Assembly (NCBI GenBank): GCA_902464565.1
Contig: CABQJV010000019.1
Span: 1-41,870, forward strand
Source of the DNA: an uncultured Collinsella sp.
GTDB lineage: Bacteria; Actinomycetota; Coriobacteriia; Coriobacteriales; Coriobacteriaceae
DNA: 41,870 nt
Direction of reading: 5' to 3'
The position numbers were made by a program, and so were the translations under genes. Below the pieces are notes generated by a model. That model made no database searches, was not told the origin of the DNA, and saw only the letters and a list, made by a program, of their open reading frames with translations. This document shows, piece by piece, positions 15,632-24,292 of the stretch. Within the stretch, counting starts at the first letter, position 1. Each line of letters starts with the position of its first letter.

Positions 15632-16567
15632 TTACAGCTCGGTCACAACAACGCCGTTGTAGACCTCGTCCCAACGGTCCATGACCAGATGGCCGGTCAT
15701 GGGATCCATGGCATTGAGCTTGCCGCAGGTGTTGGCGGTACGCAGTACCGTCTCGTCGTCTGCGCCAGCAGCGATGGCATGTGCGAAGCCTGCGATAGTG
15801 GAGTCACCAGAGCCCGTGGCGTTAACGGCAGGGATATCGGGCGTCTTTGCGCGGAACGCACGGCCGTTGTGGAAGCCCACGGAACCGGCGGCACCCATGG
15901 ACACGACGACCCAGGGGATATCGGAGAAGCGGGCATCAGAGGCGAGCGCGGCGCGGAGCTCGTCCACATCGTCGGTGGTAAAGCTCGTGCCCAGAAGGCC
16001 GTTGATCTCGGTCAAGTTAGGCTTGACCAGCTCGGGCTTAATTTCGGACTTAAGGGCGGCCTCGAGCGAAGCACCCGAGGTATCGAGCAGCACCTTGGCG
16101 CCGGCGTTCTCGGCAATGCCCGTGATCTTGGCATAGTAGTCCGCCTCGACGCCGCGGGGCAGCGAACCCGAGATGGTAACGACATCGGCCTTGCTCGCAA
16201 GCTCGGTAAACTTGGCGGTAAAGGCATCGAGCTCCTCGGGGGCAATTGTCGGGCCGCTCTCGAGCAGCTCGGTCTGGTTGCCGGCGTGGAGGATGTTGAG
16301 GCAAATACGGGTCTCGCCCTTGATGGGCACAAAGTCGTTGTTAATACCGTTGGCGTCCATGAGCTCGGCCATGTAGGCGCCCATGTGGCCGCCGAGCAGA
16401 CCGGTTGCCACAACGTCGTCGCCCAGCTGACCCAGTACACGGGCCACGTTGAGGCCCTTGCCGCCGGCGGTCTTTTCGGGCGTCACACGGTTGACGTCGT
16501 CGATAATGAGCTCATCGAGCTGATAGCGCGTATCGACAGACGGGTTCATCGTAACGGTGAGGATCAT
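15632..16567 (-). CDS. PfkB-family sugar-phosphate kinase (tagatose-6-phosphate kinase / 1-phosphofructokinase type)
   Basis: The 311-residue protein begins MILTVTMNPSVDTRYQL, typical of the LacC/FruK branch. It has the substrate motif GGKGLNVARVLGQLG (about residues 35-49) and the ATP/anion-hole signature NATGSGDSTIAGF near residue 250 with the catalytic Asp. It is expected to phosphorylate tagatose-6-phosphate or fructose-1-phosphate with ATP in the cytoplasm. Being next to agaS, nagA and the lactose cassettes favours the tagatose route; sequence alone does not separate LacC from FruK. AAGGAG sits just before the ATG. The aldolase that would follow is not in the window. Confidence 0.85.
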   Translation of the reverse strand: MILTVTMNPSVDTRYQLDELIIDDVNRVTPEKTAGGKGLNVARVLGQLGDDVVATGLLGGHMGAYMAELMDANGINNDFVPIKGETRICLNILHAGNQTELLESGPTIAPEELDAFTAKFTELASKADVVTISGSLPRGVEADYYAKITGIAENAGAKVLLDTSGASLEAALKSEIKPELVKPNLTEINGLLGTSFTTDDVDELRAALASDARFSDIPWVVVSMGAAGSVGFHNGRAFRAKTPDIPAVNATGSGDSTIAGFAHAIAAGADDETVLRTANTCGKLNAMDPMTGHLVMDRWDEVYNGVVVTEL

Positions 16568-16626
16568 TTTTAGCTCCTTATCTCGCAGGCTCCTTATGCC
16601 TCGCGATACGAGTCGACAAAACGGAA

Positions 16627-17508
16627 TTACAGAATCTCAATCGTGAACGAGCGAACGACGGTCTCCTTGGGCTTGGCGACAAGGCAGCCGCGCTTATGCT
16701 CAAGCACGTCGTCCTCATCGGAGCAGGTCGAAAGGCCGCCCCAGGGTTCAACTGCCACAAAATCGCCCTCGGGCTTGCTCCACACAATGAGATATGGGAA
16801 GCCCTCAAAGCTCAGGCGGACGCCCTTGTCCTCGCCCTTTTTGGAAAGCGTGACCTGACGGCTCTCGAGCACATCAAAGATGGTCTCCGCAAAATCGAAG
16901 AGCTCGTGCGACAGGGGCAGCGTCTTTCCCACCATGGGGTTCTTGGAGCGGTTTGCCACGTCAATCAATCCAGTCGAGGGAACGGCGGTGCAGAGCTCCG
17001 CAGCCTCGTCTTTCTCAAAGCGCAACTCGTAGTCCGTATAGGCCTCGCCCTCATCGAGCGGACACCTAAAGCCGGGATGACCGCCGATAAAGAACGGCAT
17101 GTCCTCGGTTCCCTCGTTGGTCACCTCATAGGAGACGCGCACAGCATCCCCCTCAAGCGTATAACGAGCGACAAGCTTAAACGGGTACGGATAATCGCTC
17201 AGCAGCGCGGCGTTATCCTCCGAAGCCAGGCACATCGCCAGCTCGTTCTCGCTCTGGCTCAGCAGCTTCCACTCCTGTTTGCGCGCAAACCCATGGCGAG
17301 CGAGCTTTACATGATGCCCGGCAAACGTCATGGCGTTGTTATCGCGCAAGCCTCCGCAAATCGGGAAGCAAATCGGTGCCTGGCCGGACCACACGGCGGG
17401 ATCGCCCTGCCACAGATACTCGCGACCTCCGGCCTCGATCGAGGTAAACGAACCACCAGCCGTGGACACCTTAATAGAAATCGAATCGTTGGAGAGAGCG
17501 TATTCCAT
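16627..17508 (-). CDS. Aldose 1-epimerase-like protein
   Basis: This protein of about 293 residues belongs to the galactose-mutarotase-like superfamily, branch with short members acting on various sugars or hexose-6-phosphates. Visible motifs are STAGGSFTSIEAGGREYLWQ near the start, FPICGGLRDN, KLARHGFARKQEW and FFIGGHPGFRCPL with the likely catalytic His. VAVEPWGG, with the likely catalytic Glu, lies near the C-terminus. It starts at 17508 behind AGGATGG; an in-frame start at 17544 is less likely. It is 60 bases upstream of the kinase gene on the same strand and so probably co-transcribed. It is only distantly related to the galM at 12657. Confidence 0.85.
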   Translation of the reverse strand: MEYALSNDSISIKVSTAGGSFTSIEAGGREYLWQGDPAVWSGQAPICFPICGGLRDNNAMTFAGHHVKLARHGFARKQEWKLLSQSENELAMCLASEDNAALLSDYPYPFKLVARYTLEGDAVRVSYEVTNEGTEDMPFFIGGHPGFRCPLDEGEAYTDYELRFEKDEAAELCTAVPSTGLIDVANRSKNPMVGKTLPLSHELFDFAETIFDVLESRQVTLSKKGEDKGVRLSFEGFPYLIVWSKPEGDFVAVEPWGGLSTCSDEDDVLEHKRGCLVAKPKETVVRSFTIEIL

Positions 17509-17664
17509 TGCCCATCCTTTCGAACAACTGCTTTTTGCTCGCAAGTACCCGTCTCGGCCCTAACCAAAGGACAAACCCGCACGTTCATCGATGCGTCCGG
17601 TATCCCAGCCATGTAACGGGGTACCATACAGACATTGATGCAATTACAGCTGAAAGGCCTTCTT

Positions 17665-18249
17665 ATGCGAACCATCATCCTCTATGCCTCGCGCCATCAC
17701 GGCAATACGAAAAAGCTCGTGGACGCCATCGTCGAGGCACACCCCGAGATCGATACCCTCGACGTCAAGGCGCTCGGTAAAAACGAGTACCCCGACCTGC
17801 ACGAATATCATCTGATCGGTGTCGCCACGGGCATCTATTACTCCGAGATCGACAAGGACATGGCACGCGTGCTCACGAACGTGCTGCAGCCGCAGGACAA
17901 GGTGTTTGGCCTTATGACCTACGGTGGCAAAAACAAGTGGTACGGCAAGGATATCGATGGCATCTGCCGCATGAGGCAGGCCATCTTTATGGGTGTCTAC
18001 GGCTGCCCCGGCTTTGATACGTGGGGGCCGTTCAAACTCGCCGGCGGTGTCCAAAAGGGACACCCGACCGCTGAGGAAATTAAGGGCGCCGTCGACTTCT
18101 TCGACAAGATCGAAGACGAATATGGCGATATCATCGTCGAAGAGTACGCCAAGCGCGAGAAGCGTCTAGCATACGAGAAGGAGCATCCTGCAGGAGGCCT
18201 GGTGGCCGGCGTCAAGCGCACGGCAAAGAAGATCGCTAACAAGCTGTAA
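17665..18249 (+). CDS. Flavodoxin family protein
   Basis: This small FMN-binding electron carrier has about 194 residues. The phosphate-binding loop LYASRHHGNTKKLVDAI is at the N-terminus. The later segments GVATGIYYSEIDKDM and FGLMTYGGKNK fit the flavodoxin core. The C-terminus is Lys-rich. The start at 17665 (MRTIILYAS) is chosen because AAAGG precedes it; the in-frame ATG at 17635 would add ten residues. It is alone on the plus strand between two minus-strand sugar blocks and has its own terminator. The redox partner is unknown. Confidence 0.85.
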   Translation: MRTIILYASRHHGNTKKLVDAIVEAHPEIDTLDVKALGKNEYPDLHEYHLIGVATGIYYSEIDKDMARVLTNVLQPQDKVFGLMTYGGKNKWYGKDIDGICRMRQAIFMGVYGCPGFDTWGPFKLAGGVQKGHPTAEEIKGAVDFFDKIEDEYGDIIVEEYAKREKRLAYEKEHPAGGLVAGVKRTAKKIANKL

Positions 18250-18280
18250 CTGTGAAGGTGCTTTTGAGCGTTTAACCCAT

Positions 18281-18318
18281 ACGGCGGGTCCGAGCAGATT
18301 CGGGCCCGCCGTCTTTTT
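18281..18318 (+). terminator. Terminator of the flavodoxin gene
   Basis: ACGGCGGGTCCGAG pairs with CGGGCCCGCCGT around a short loop and is followed by CTTTTTC. Confidence 0.85.
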
Positions 18319-18324
18319 CTATCG

Positions 18325-19494
18325 TTACTCGGTAAAGGCGTTGCCGACGCTCTGGCCGCCAACATACGTCTCGACGAGGGTGAGCTCATGGTCGAACACG
18401 ACAAAGTCGGCGTCGCGACCCGGCATGATGCTGCCGCACTTATCCTCGATGTGCGCGGAGCGTGCCGGCACCTCGGTTGCCATGCGAATGGCGATATCGG
18501 CGCTGGCGATGCCCCAGTCAACGATGTTCTTGACGCCCTGGGCAAGCGTGAGCACCGAGCCGGCAATGCTCTTGCCGTCGGCGAGCCAGCACAGGTTGTC
18601 CTTCATGATGACGTCCATGCCACCACTGGTGTAGCTGCCCTCGGGCATGCCACCGCAGCCCAGGCAGTCAGTGATGAGCACCGTGTGCTGCCAGCCCTTT
18701 GCCTGCAGCAGCGCCTTGATGGCGGCAGGGTTTACGTGCTTGCCGTCACAGATGATCTCGGCGTAGGTCTCGGGCGTGGACATGGCAGCACCCACGACAC
18801 CGGGCTCGCGGTGATGCAGCCCGCGCTGGCCGTTATAGGTATGCGTAAAGCAGCTGGCACCGGCGTTGATGGCGGCGATGCACTCATCATAGGTGGCGTC
18901 GGAGTGACCGATGCTGGTCACCACGCCCTTGGCGTTCAGCGCAGCCGCATAAGCAGCGGCACCGTCGCGCTCGGCCGCCATGGCGCTCTTAACGATGCGA
19001 CCACCCGCAGCCTCCTGCCACTGGTCGAAGACCTCCTCAGAGGGGTCAATCAGATAAGCGGGGTTCTGCGCGCCCACATGCTTCATGGTAAAGAAGGGGC
19101 CCTCCAGGTAGATGCCCTGAATGCGTGCACCGCAGAAGTCGGGGCCGCGACCCTCGTCCGCCTGAGCGATGGCGGCGCAGGCATCCTTGATCTGCTCGAC
19201 GCCATCGGTGAACGTCGTGGGCAGCCAGCTGGTGGTACCGCGACGGGCGAGCTCGGTCGAGCTGATATCGATGCCCTCGGGATCGTTATCGGTAGTTGAG
19301 TGGTTGTAGAAGCCATGGATGTGAGTATCGACCATACCCGGTGCGATCCACGATCCCGTGTAGTCCTTAATCTCGCAAGAGGGCTCGTCGGCCTGCCAGG
19401 CGCCAAAAACGCCATCCTCGACCATAAGATAGCCGCCCAGTTGCGGGCCTGCCGGCAAGAAGAACTTGTCAGCCTTAATTGCGTACGTGCTCAT
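18325..19494 (-). CDS. nagA: N-acetylglucosamine/galactosamine-6-phosphate deacetylase
   Basis: This amidohydrolase removes the acetyl group from an N-acetyl-hexosamine-6-phosphate. The 389-residue sequence shows WIAPGMVDTHIHGF with the metal-binding His pair. It also has GIYLEGPFF with the conserved Glu, SIGHSDATYDEC, FTHTYNGQRGLHHREPG, VLITDCLGCGG with the catalytic Asp, and the GSIMPGRDADFVVFD tail. The ATG at 19494 with GAGGAG five bases upstream is preferred over the GTG at 19500. It follows agaS with a terminator in between. With agaS this points to the galactosamine form (AgaA-like), but GlcNAc-6-P cannot be excluded. A fragment of a second copy lies at 15467-15598. Confidence 0.93.
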   Translation of the reverse strand: MSTYAIKADKFFLPAGPQLGGYLMVEDGVFGAWQADEPSCEIKDYTGSWIAPGMVDTHIHGFYNHSTTDNDPEGIDISSTELARRGTTSWLPTTFTDGVEQIKDACAAIAQADEGRGPDFCGARIQGIYLEGPFFTMKHVGAQNPAYLIDPSEEVFDQWQEAAGGRIVKSAMAAERDGAAAYAAALNAKGVVTSIGHSDATYDECIAAINAGASCFTHTYNGQRGLHHREPGVVGAAMSTPETYAEIICDGKHVNPAAIKALLQAKGWQHTVLITDCLGCGGMPEGSYTSGGMDVIMKDNLCWLADGKSIAGSVLTLAQGVKNIVDWGIASADIAIRMATEVPARSAHIEDKCGSIMPGRDADFVVFDHELTLVETYVGGQSVGNAFTE

Positions 19495-19557
19495 ATGCAC
19501 TCCTCGCTTCTAAAGCAGTTGACTGTGGTAATGCTTATACCCGGTCCATGTAAAAAC

Positions 19558-19594
19558 AAAAAGCGCCCGCCCGCCGTTATGAGCGGACGGGCGC
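19558..19594 (-). terminator. Terminator between agaS and nagA
   Basis: Read on the minus strand, GCGCCCGTCCGC pairs with GCGGGCGGGCGC and is followed by TTTTTG. It lies in the 118-base gap after agaS. It would reduce nagA expression from the agaS promoter unless it is leaky. Confidence 0.8.
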
Positions 19595-19612
19595 CCTTAC
19601 AGGGGGACGCGA

Positions 19613-20779
19613 TTAAGCGGTGAAGGGGTGAATCGTCACGCCCTTAACCACGCGGTTGACCGTGCCGGTGGGGCTCGGCGTATCGGGCGTGTTGCCCACG
19701 CGGACGGAGTTGAGCAGGCTGATAGCCTGGGCAAACATCACGAACGGCAGAGCAAGGTAACCCTCGGGAAGTGCCTCGTAGCCCTTAAAGGTGAAGGACT
19801 CACCCTCATAGACGGTGGCACCTTCCTGCTGAACGGCGATGGTGTGCTGAGCGATCTCGTCGCCACCGATCTCGTTGAGGATGTCGATGTCGTACTGACG
19901 GGTGTAGGCGTCGTTGTTGACGAACACGAAGACGAGCGTCTTATCGTCGACGAAGGACTTAGGTCCGTGACGATAGCCCATGGAGGTGTCGTAGGAAGTA
20001 GCGACCAGACCGTGAGCGAGCTCGAGGATCTTGAGCTGGCTCTCCTGAGCAAGGCCACCGAAGGAGCCAGAACCCAAGTAGGTCACGCGGTTGAAATCGC
20101 CAGCCAGGTAATCGGCGATCTCGGGCTCACGGGAGATGACCTCCTCGCCCATCTTGGCAATCGTCTCGACCCACTCGGCCTTCTGCTCGTCAGAGGCAGT
20201 GTCGAAAATAAGGGTGGAGAGCAGGGTCATGCAGGAATAAGAACCGGTCATGGCGAAGCCCTTGTCGTTGGCGCGCGGAATGAGCAGCGTCAGCGCATTG
20301 GGATCATCGGCAGACTCGACGGCAAGCTTGCCCTCGGGAGCGCAGGTGATGTTGAGGAACTTGACGTTGTGGACGAGCTCCTTGGCAACGGCAACGGCGG
20401 CAAGGCTCTCGGGGCTGTTGCCAGAGCGGGCAAAGGAAACCACGAGCGTGGGATCCTCGGCGCGCAGGAAGTCGCGCGGGGCGCTCACGATGTCGGTCGT
20501 GGCGATGGGCTTAAAGTCGTAGAGATCAGTGTTGCCAGCGTGACGCAGGTACGGGGCGCAGGTATCGCCAACGTAGTCGGACGTACCGGCACCGGTGAAG
20601 ACAACGGACAGACGACCCTCGCCCATAGCGCGAGCCTCGGCCAGGAAGGCCTCGATGGCCTCCTTGTTCTCGCGATAGATGTTGAGCGTATCACGCCAAA
20701 GCTCGGGCTGCTGAGCAATCTCGGCCGTGGTGATCTGGGCGCCGAGCTCGGTGAGCTCCTCGACACTCTTCTCGAACAT
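19613..20779 (-). CDS. agaS: SIS-domain sugar isomerase/deaminase, AgaS-like
   Basis: AgaS converts galactosamine-6-phosphate to tagatose-6-phosphate with release of ammonia. The 388-residue protein has two sugar-isomerase domains: VVFTGAGTSDYVG (about 59-71) with VVSFARSGNSPESLA (about 112-126), and YLGSGSFGGLAQESQLKILE (about 234) followed by GYRHGPKSFV. These motifs and the length match AgaS rather than the longer GlmS isomerase half. GAGAGAGG precedes the ATG. TATAAT on the minus strand at 20819-20824 is a probable -10, and a GntR-type operator overlaps its upstream region. It supplies tagatose-6-phosphate for the LacC-like kinase. Confidence 0.9.
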   Translation of the reverse strand: MFEKSVEELTELGAQITTAEIAQQPELWRDTLNIYRENKEAIEAFLAEARAMGEGRLSVVFTGAGTSDYVGDTCAPYLRHAGNTDLYDFKPIATTDIVSAPRDFLRAEDPTLVVSFARSGNSPESLAAVAVAKELVHNVKFLNITCAPEGKLAVESADDPNALTLLIPRANDKGFAMTGSYSCMTLLSTLIFDTASDEQKAEWVETIAKMGEEVISREPEIADYLAGDFNRVTYLGSGSFGGLAQESQLKILELAHGLVATSYDTSMGYRHGPKSFVDDKTLVFVFVNNDAYTRQYDIDILNEIGGDEIAQHTIAVQQEGATVYEGESFTFKGYEALPEGYLALPFVMFAQAISLLNSVRVGNTPDTPSPTGTVNRVVKGVTIHPFTA

Positions 20780-20818
20780 TTCTAATACCTCTCTCTAGAA
20801 GTAATCCTCTGACGTGCA

Positions 20819-20858
20819 ATTATACACTTCGGTTGGTTATCTGGTAGTAACCAGTTAA
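20819..20858 (-). promoter_or_regulatory. agaS promoter with GntR-type operator
   Basis: On the minus strand TATAAT lies at 20819-20824. The imperfect palindrome TAACTGGTTACTACCAGATA (about 20838-20857) covers the place where the -35 should be. The half site ACTGGT matches the known NagR/DasR operator style, and similar sites lie upstream of the PTS operon. Confidence 0.65.
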
Positions 20859-20893
20859 ATGCAAAGAATCACCATATGGAAACGATGCGAGCA

Positions 20894-21625
20894 CTAGTTA
20901 CTGCGCTGGTGGTAAACCTTGTATTTAAACTGATCGGCACGAGCAACCGAGAGTGTGTACTCCACTACCTCGTTTGACTCGTTATACGTAGTCCTGACCA
21001 AATCGAGCACAGGCGAGCCCTCGACAATTCCCAAAAGGTGGGCATCGGTGGGACGGGCTATGCTCGCATAGAACTCCTCTTCGGCCACGCGAATCTTTTG
21101 CTGAAAGTCCTGCTCAATCACATCGTAAAGCGGCTTACGCTCCAGCAGCGGTCGCTTTAGGGACAGAAATTGACGAACCGGTAGATAGCTGCGTTCGACC
21201 ATCATGGGCATGTTGTCGGCAGAGCGAAGGCGCTTGAGCTTAAAAATGCGATCACCGATGCGCAATCCCATATGCTCGGCCAGATTCTTATCGGCCTCCA
21301 TCTCGCAAAACTCGAGAATCGTGGTCTCGGGTTCTCGACCCATCGCGCGCATCTGCTCGGTAAAGCTGTAGGACTGCATAAGATTGGTTGCTTTTGCCGA
21401 ACGGTCGGTCACAAAGGTACCGCGACCGTGCTGCCGAACCACCAGTCCTAAACGCTCCAGTTCCTGCAGAGCCAGGCGTACCGTAGTGCGCGAGAGACCA
21501 TAGCGCTCCGAAAGTTCGCGCTCGGAAGGAATCATGTCACCGGCGCGATATTCATGGTCAATCTTTTCGGTCAGAATATCGACCAGCTGATCGTACAGCG
21601 GTTGCTTACGCGCTCCGATCGCCAT
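20894..21625 (-). CDS. GntR-family regulator with UTRA domain
   Basis: This 243-residue regulator is of the HutC/NagR subfamily. The winged helix is at residues 8-72 (IPSERELSERYGLSRTTVRLALQELERLG then RQHGRGTFV). The UTRA effector domain follows, ending in DLVRTTYNESNEVVEYTLSV. Such proteins sense amino-sugar phosphates. GGGAGG is six bases before the ATG. It lies between agaS and the mannose-family PTS operon, all on the minus strand. Matching ACTGGT-type sites precede both transcription units, so it is the likely regulator of both. Confidence 0.9.
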   Translation of the reverse strand: MAIGARKQPLYDQLVDILTEKIDHEYRAGDMIPSERELSERYGLSRTTVRLALQELERLGLVVRQHGRGTFVTDRSAKATNLMQSYSFTEQMRAMGREPETTILEFCEMEADKNLAEHMGLRIGDRIFKLKRLRSADNMPMMVERSYLPVRQFLSLKRPLLERKPLYDVIEQDFQQKIRVAEEEFYASIARPTDAHLLGIVEGSPVLDLVRTTYNESNEVVEYTLSVARADQFKYKVYHQRSN

Positions 21626-21710
21626 CCTATCCTCCCTTTTGCTCGAATTCGGCTAACTACCTAGGGTGTTATGCATTATCTGTCTGCCACACCCGAATCA
21701 TTAAGAAAAC

Positions 21711-21744
21711 AAAAGCCGCGCGCTCTTTCGAGCACGCGGCTTTT
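21711..21744. terminator. Bidirectional terminator after the mannose-family PTS operon
   Basis: AAAAGCCGCGCGCTC pairs with GAGCACGCGGCTTTT around a TTTC loop. It serves the minus-strand PTS operon, ending 67 bases downstream of the EIID stop. Confidence 0.85.
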
Positions 21745-21810
21745 AACATACACATGGCTTAAGGGGTCGGGGTGTGAGCCGCGTAGGGACACACCCCTCA
21801 AGCTAGAGCC

Positions 21811-22893
21811 TTACCAGATGCTCGGCCAGAGACCAAGCGGGCCAGCGCCCAGGATGCCAAGGACGAAGAGCAGGAGAATGCCCTTGGTCGGGGTCCAGCT
21901 GTGCTTAGCGAACATGTAGTAAAGCAGCAGCGTAAGCATAAGCGGGACGAGCTTCGGGACGATGGTGTTGAGGGTGTCGGCAACAGAGAAGTTGACCGGA
22001 TCCTCGGTAACGGTGCCGTAGGTCACGGACTCCATGCCGTTACCCAGATCGGTGACGCCGCACTCGACAGCGTTGCCGTCGGCATCGGAAGCGGTAAGGG
22101 CGTTGCCGTCCTTATCGGTCATGGCGATGGTACCGGCCTCAGCGGTCTCGGTATCGATGCCCTCCATACCGGTGAAGTTCTCGGCCTCCTTCTCGGAGAC
22201 GATCACGGTAGTAGCGGAGAGGCCACGGGTGGTGCCGTTGGGGATCTGGAGGTTGATCTGGGTGCCACCCATGGTGACGACCAGGCAACCGACGACGAAG
22301 ACGCCCATGATGGAAGCGGCACGCGTGAAGGCCTGCATGTTGGCGGTCAGAGCGTCAATAGCGCTGGTGCCAAGCTTGTAGGACCAGTTCATGAGCCAGA
22401 AGCGCAGAGCGAACTGGACGACGTTGAAGATCACCAGGAAGATAATCGGTGCAGCGGCGTTGCCGTTGATGGCCATGTTGGAGGTGATGCCGGCCGTGAT
22501 AGGCACGAGCGTCAGCCAGAACAGGGCGTCACCGATACCACCGAGCGGGCCCATTGCGGCGACGCGGACGGCGCGGATCGTGGGGATGTCAACCTTGTTC
22601 TGCTCGAGCGAAAGCACGATGCCCATAACAAAGGTGACGAGGAACGGGTGGGTGTTGAAGAACTCCAGGTTGTGGCTCATGGAAGCCGCGAGGTCGTTCT
22701 TGTTGGTGTGGATCTTCTCCAGACCGGGGATGATGGAGTAAAGCCAGCCAGCGGCCTGCATGCGCTCGTAGTTGAACGATGCCTGCAGGAAGCAGGAGCG
22801 CCAAGCCATCTTGTTGAGGGTCTTCTGGTCGAGCTGCGGAGCAGGAGTGAGATCCTCGTAGTGCTCCGGGATCACATACTCATTAGATGCCAT
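21811..22893 (-). CDS. Mannose-family PTS EIID with large extracytoplasmic insert
   Basis: This is the membrane subunit that, with EIIC, forms the sugar channel. It starts at 22893 (MASNEYVIPEHYEDLTP) inside the end of the EIIC gene, an 11-base overlap with GGAGGTGA eight bases upstream. The N-terminal part is typical EIID (QASFNYERMQAAGWLYSIIP, MGPLGGIGDALFW). About 80 residues (roughly 220-302), acidic with TDKDGNA and DADGNA patterns, sit between the last two membrane regions. Ordinary EIID proteins have a short loop there. The C-terminus ends in a hydrophobic segment. Total length is 360, versus about 280-300 in the family. Confidence 0.9.
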   Translation of the reverse strand: MASNEYVIPEHYEDLTPAPQLDQKTLNKMAWRSCFLQASFNYERMQAAGWLYSIIPGLEKIHTNKNDLAASMSHNLEFFNTHPFLVTFVMGIVLSLEQNKVDIPTIRAVRVAAMGPLGGIGDALFWLTLVPITAGITSNMAINGNAAAPIIFLVIFNVVQFALRFWLMNWSYKLGTSAIDALTANMQAFTRAASIMGVFVVGCLVVTMGGTQINLQIPNGTTRGLSATTVIVSEKEAENFTGMEGIDTETAEAGTIAMTDKDGNALTASDADGNAVECGVTDLGNGMESVTYGTVTEDPVNFSVADTLNTIVPKLVPLMLTLLLYYMFAKHSWTPTKGILLLFVLGILGAGPLGLWPSIW

Positions 22894-23683
22894 CTTCGAA
22901 GTCACCTCCGTCAGAAACAGCTGCACCCTTCAGCTCGGTCTGCTGCTGGAAGTCCCAGAAAGCGATGCCGAAGCCGATGAGAGCGAGGATGAGCAGAGCA
23001 GGGGTTGCCAGCGAATCGTTGGCAACGGTGATGAGCGCGAGGCCAAAGCCCATGAGGAAGAAGCCCCACATATCGCGGTTCATCATAACCTTGAGCAGGA
23101 CGGCGAAGCCGACGAAGCGCATCATGCCGCCTGCAGCGGAGAGACCGGTCTGCAGCCAAGTCGGGATGGCAGAAGCGATGGTCTGACCGATGGTAGCGCC
23201 AGCGATGAAGAACAGGGTGACGACGACAGCGAAGATCAGGCCGAGCAGAGCCATGGCGAAGTAGTTCAGGCGCTCGATGCCCTTGGTGTCCGCGTTGTGA
23301 GCCATGTTATCGGCCGTGGACATAAGCGGGGACATAAGCGTGAAGACCAGGGTAACGCCAAGCTGGCCAAGCAGAGCGAACGGAATGGCGAGGCCGACTG
23401 CCGCGTTGGGCTCGAGGCCCGTGGCGATAGCGAGAATGGCTGCCATGATGCCGCCGATGACGGCGTTAGGCGGCTGAGCGCCTCCGATCGGCATGTTGCC
23501 GATCGTCATGAGCTGATAGGTACCACCCACGAGAAGACCGGTGTTGAGGTCGCCAAGGATAAGACCGATGACGGCGCCGGTGACGATGGGCTGATAGAGA
23601 GACTCGAGGAAGTCAAACTGGTCGATTGCCGCGATGAACGTGACGACGAAGACCAGAGCGATCTGGATGATCGAGTATTCCAT
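22883..23683 (-). CDS. Mannose-family PTS EIIC
   Basis: This 266-residue inner-membrane permease subunit has hydrophobic segments across its length. Characteristic features are FDFLESLYQPIVTGAVIGLILGD near the start, GGTYQLMTIGNMPIGGAQPPNAVIGGIMA and an acidic C-terminus (GGDFEDGI). GGAGGAGC lies just upstream of the ATG. The stop codon overlaps the EIID start, so EIIC and EIID are probably translationally coupled. Substrate cannot be read from sequence; the nearby agaS and nagA suggest a galactosamine-type sugar. Confidence 0.92.
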   Translation of the reverse strand: MEYSIIQIALVFVVTFIAAIDQFDFLESLYQPIVTGAVIGLILGDLNTGLLVGGTYQLMTIGNMPIGGAQPPNAVIGGIMAAILAIATGLEPNAAVGLAIPFALLGQLGVTLVFTLMSPLMSTADNMAHNADTKGIERLNYFAMALLGLIFAVVVTLFFIAGATIGQTIASAIPTWLQTGLSAAGGMMRFVGFAVLLKVMMNRDMWGFFLMGFGLALITVANDSLATPALLILALIGFGIAFWDFQQQTELKGAAVSDGGDFEDGI

Positions 23684-23773
23684 CTTGCTCCTCCTTTCAA
23701 AATGTATGTACGCACTTTGGATTTCACGTACAGAACGTCAGGGTTTCACTCCTGACAACGTGGATCACGAGGA

Positions 23774-24256
23774 TTACGAGAAGAGCTTGCTCGTGTCCTC
23801 AACAGGCGTGCTCGGAACGCGCCTGATCTCCAACTCCACCCCCAATTCCTGCAGCTCTTTAAACGCAGCGACATCCTCGTCGTTAACTGCGACGGAGGTG
23901 GCGACTTGGCGCTTTCCTTCCGACATGTGCATGTTGCCGATGTTTACCTTCTTTATAGGCACACCGCCCTTGACGAGCGTAAGCACGTCTTCCGGTGTTT
24001 CGGCCACGATGAAGATCTTCTGGCGCGGGCTCGCCTTGCCAATGACGTCGATGGTCTTCTGCAGGGAGAAGAAACGCGTAGCGACGCCGGCGGGAGCGGC
24101 CATCTTCATGAGGTTCTGGCGCATGGTGTTGGACGCCACGTCGTCGTTGGCGACGAGGATGAGGTTGGAGCCCAGAGTGGAGTTCCACTGGGTGGCAACC
24201 TGACCATGAACCAGTCGGTTATCGATGCGGGTAAGAAGAATGTTGGGTTCTGCCAT
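23774..24256 (-). CDS. Mannose-family PTS EIIB
   Basis: This 160-residue cytoplasmic phosphotransferase passes phosphate from EIIA-His to the sugar. The active-site motif LLTRIDNRLVHGQ is intact, with His17 (codon 24206-24208, CAT). Further family features are GGVPIKKVNIGNMHMSEGK and the C-terminal LEIRRVPS. It lies between the YajC-like gene and EIIC. The lone paralogue at 14036-14518 has Tyr at the same position, so this copy is the functional reference. Confidence 0.93.
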   Translation of the reverse strand: MAEPNILLTRIDNRLVHGQVATQWNSTLGSNLILVANDDVASNTMRQNLMKMAAPAGVATRFFSLQKTIDVIGKASPRQKIFIVAETPEDVLTLVKGGVPIKKVNIGNMHMSEGKRQVATSVAVNDEDVAAFKELQELGVELEIRRVPSTPVEDTSKLFS

Positions 24257-24292
24257 GTTGATCAGCTTCCTTTCGATATTTGCTGACGACAG

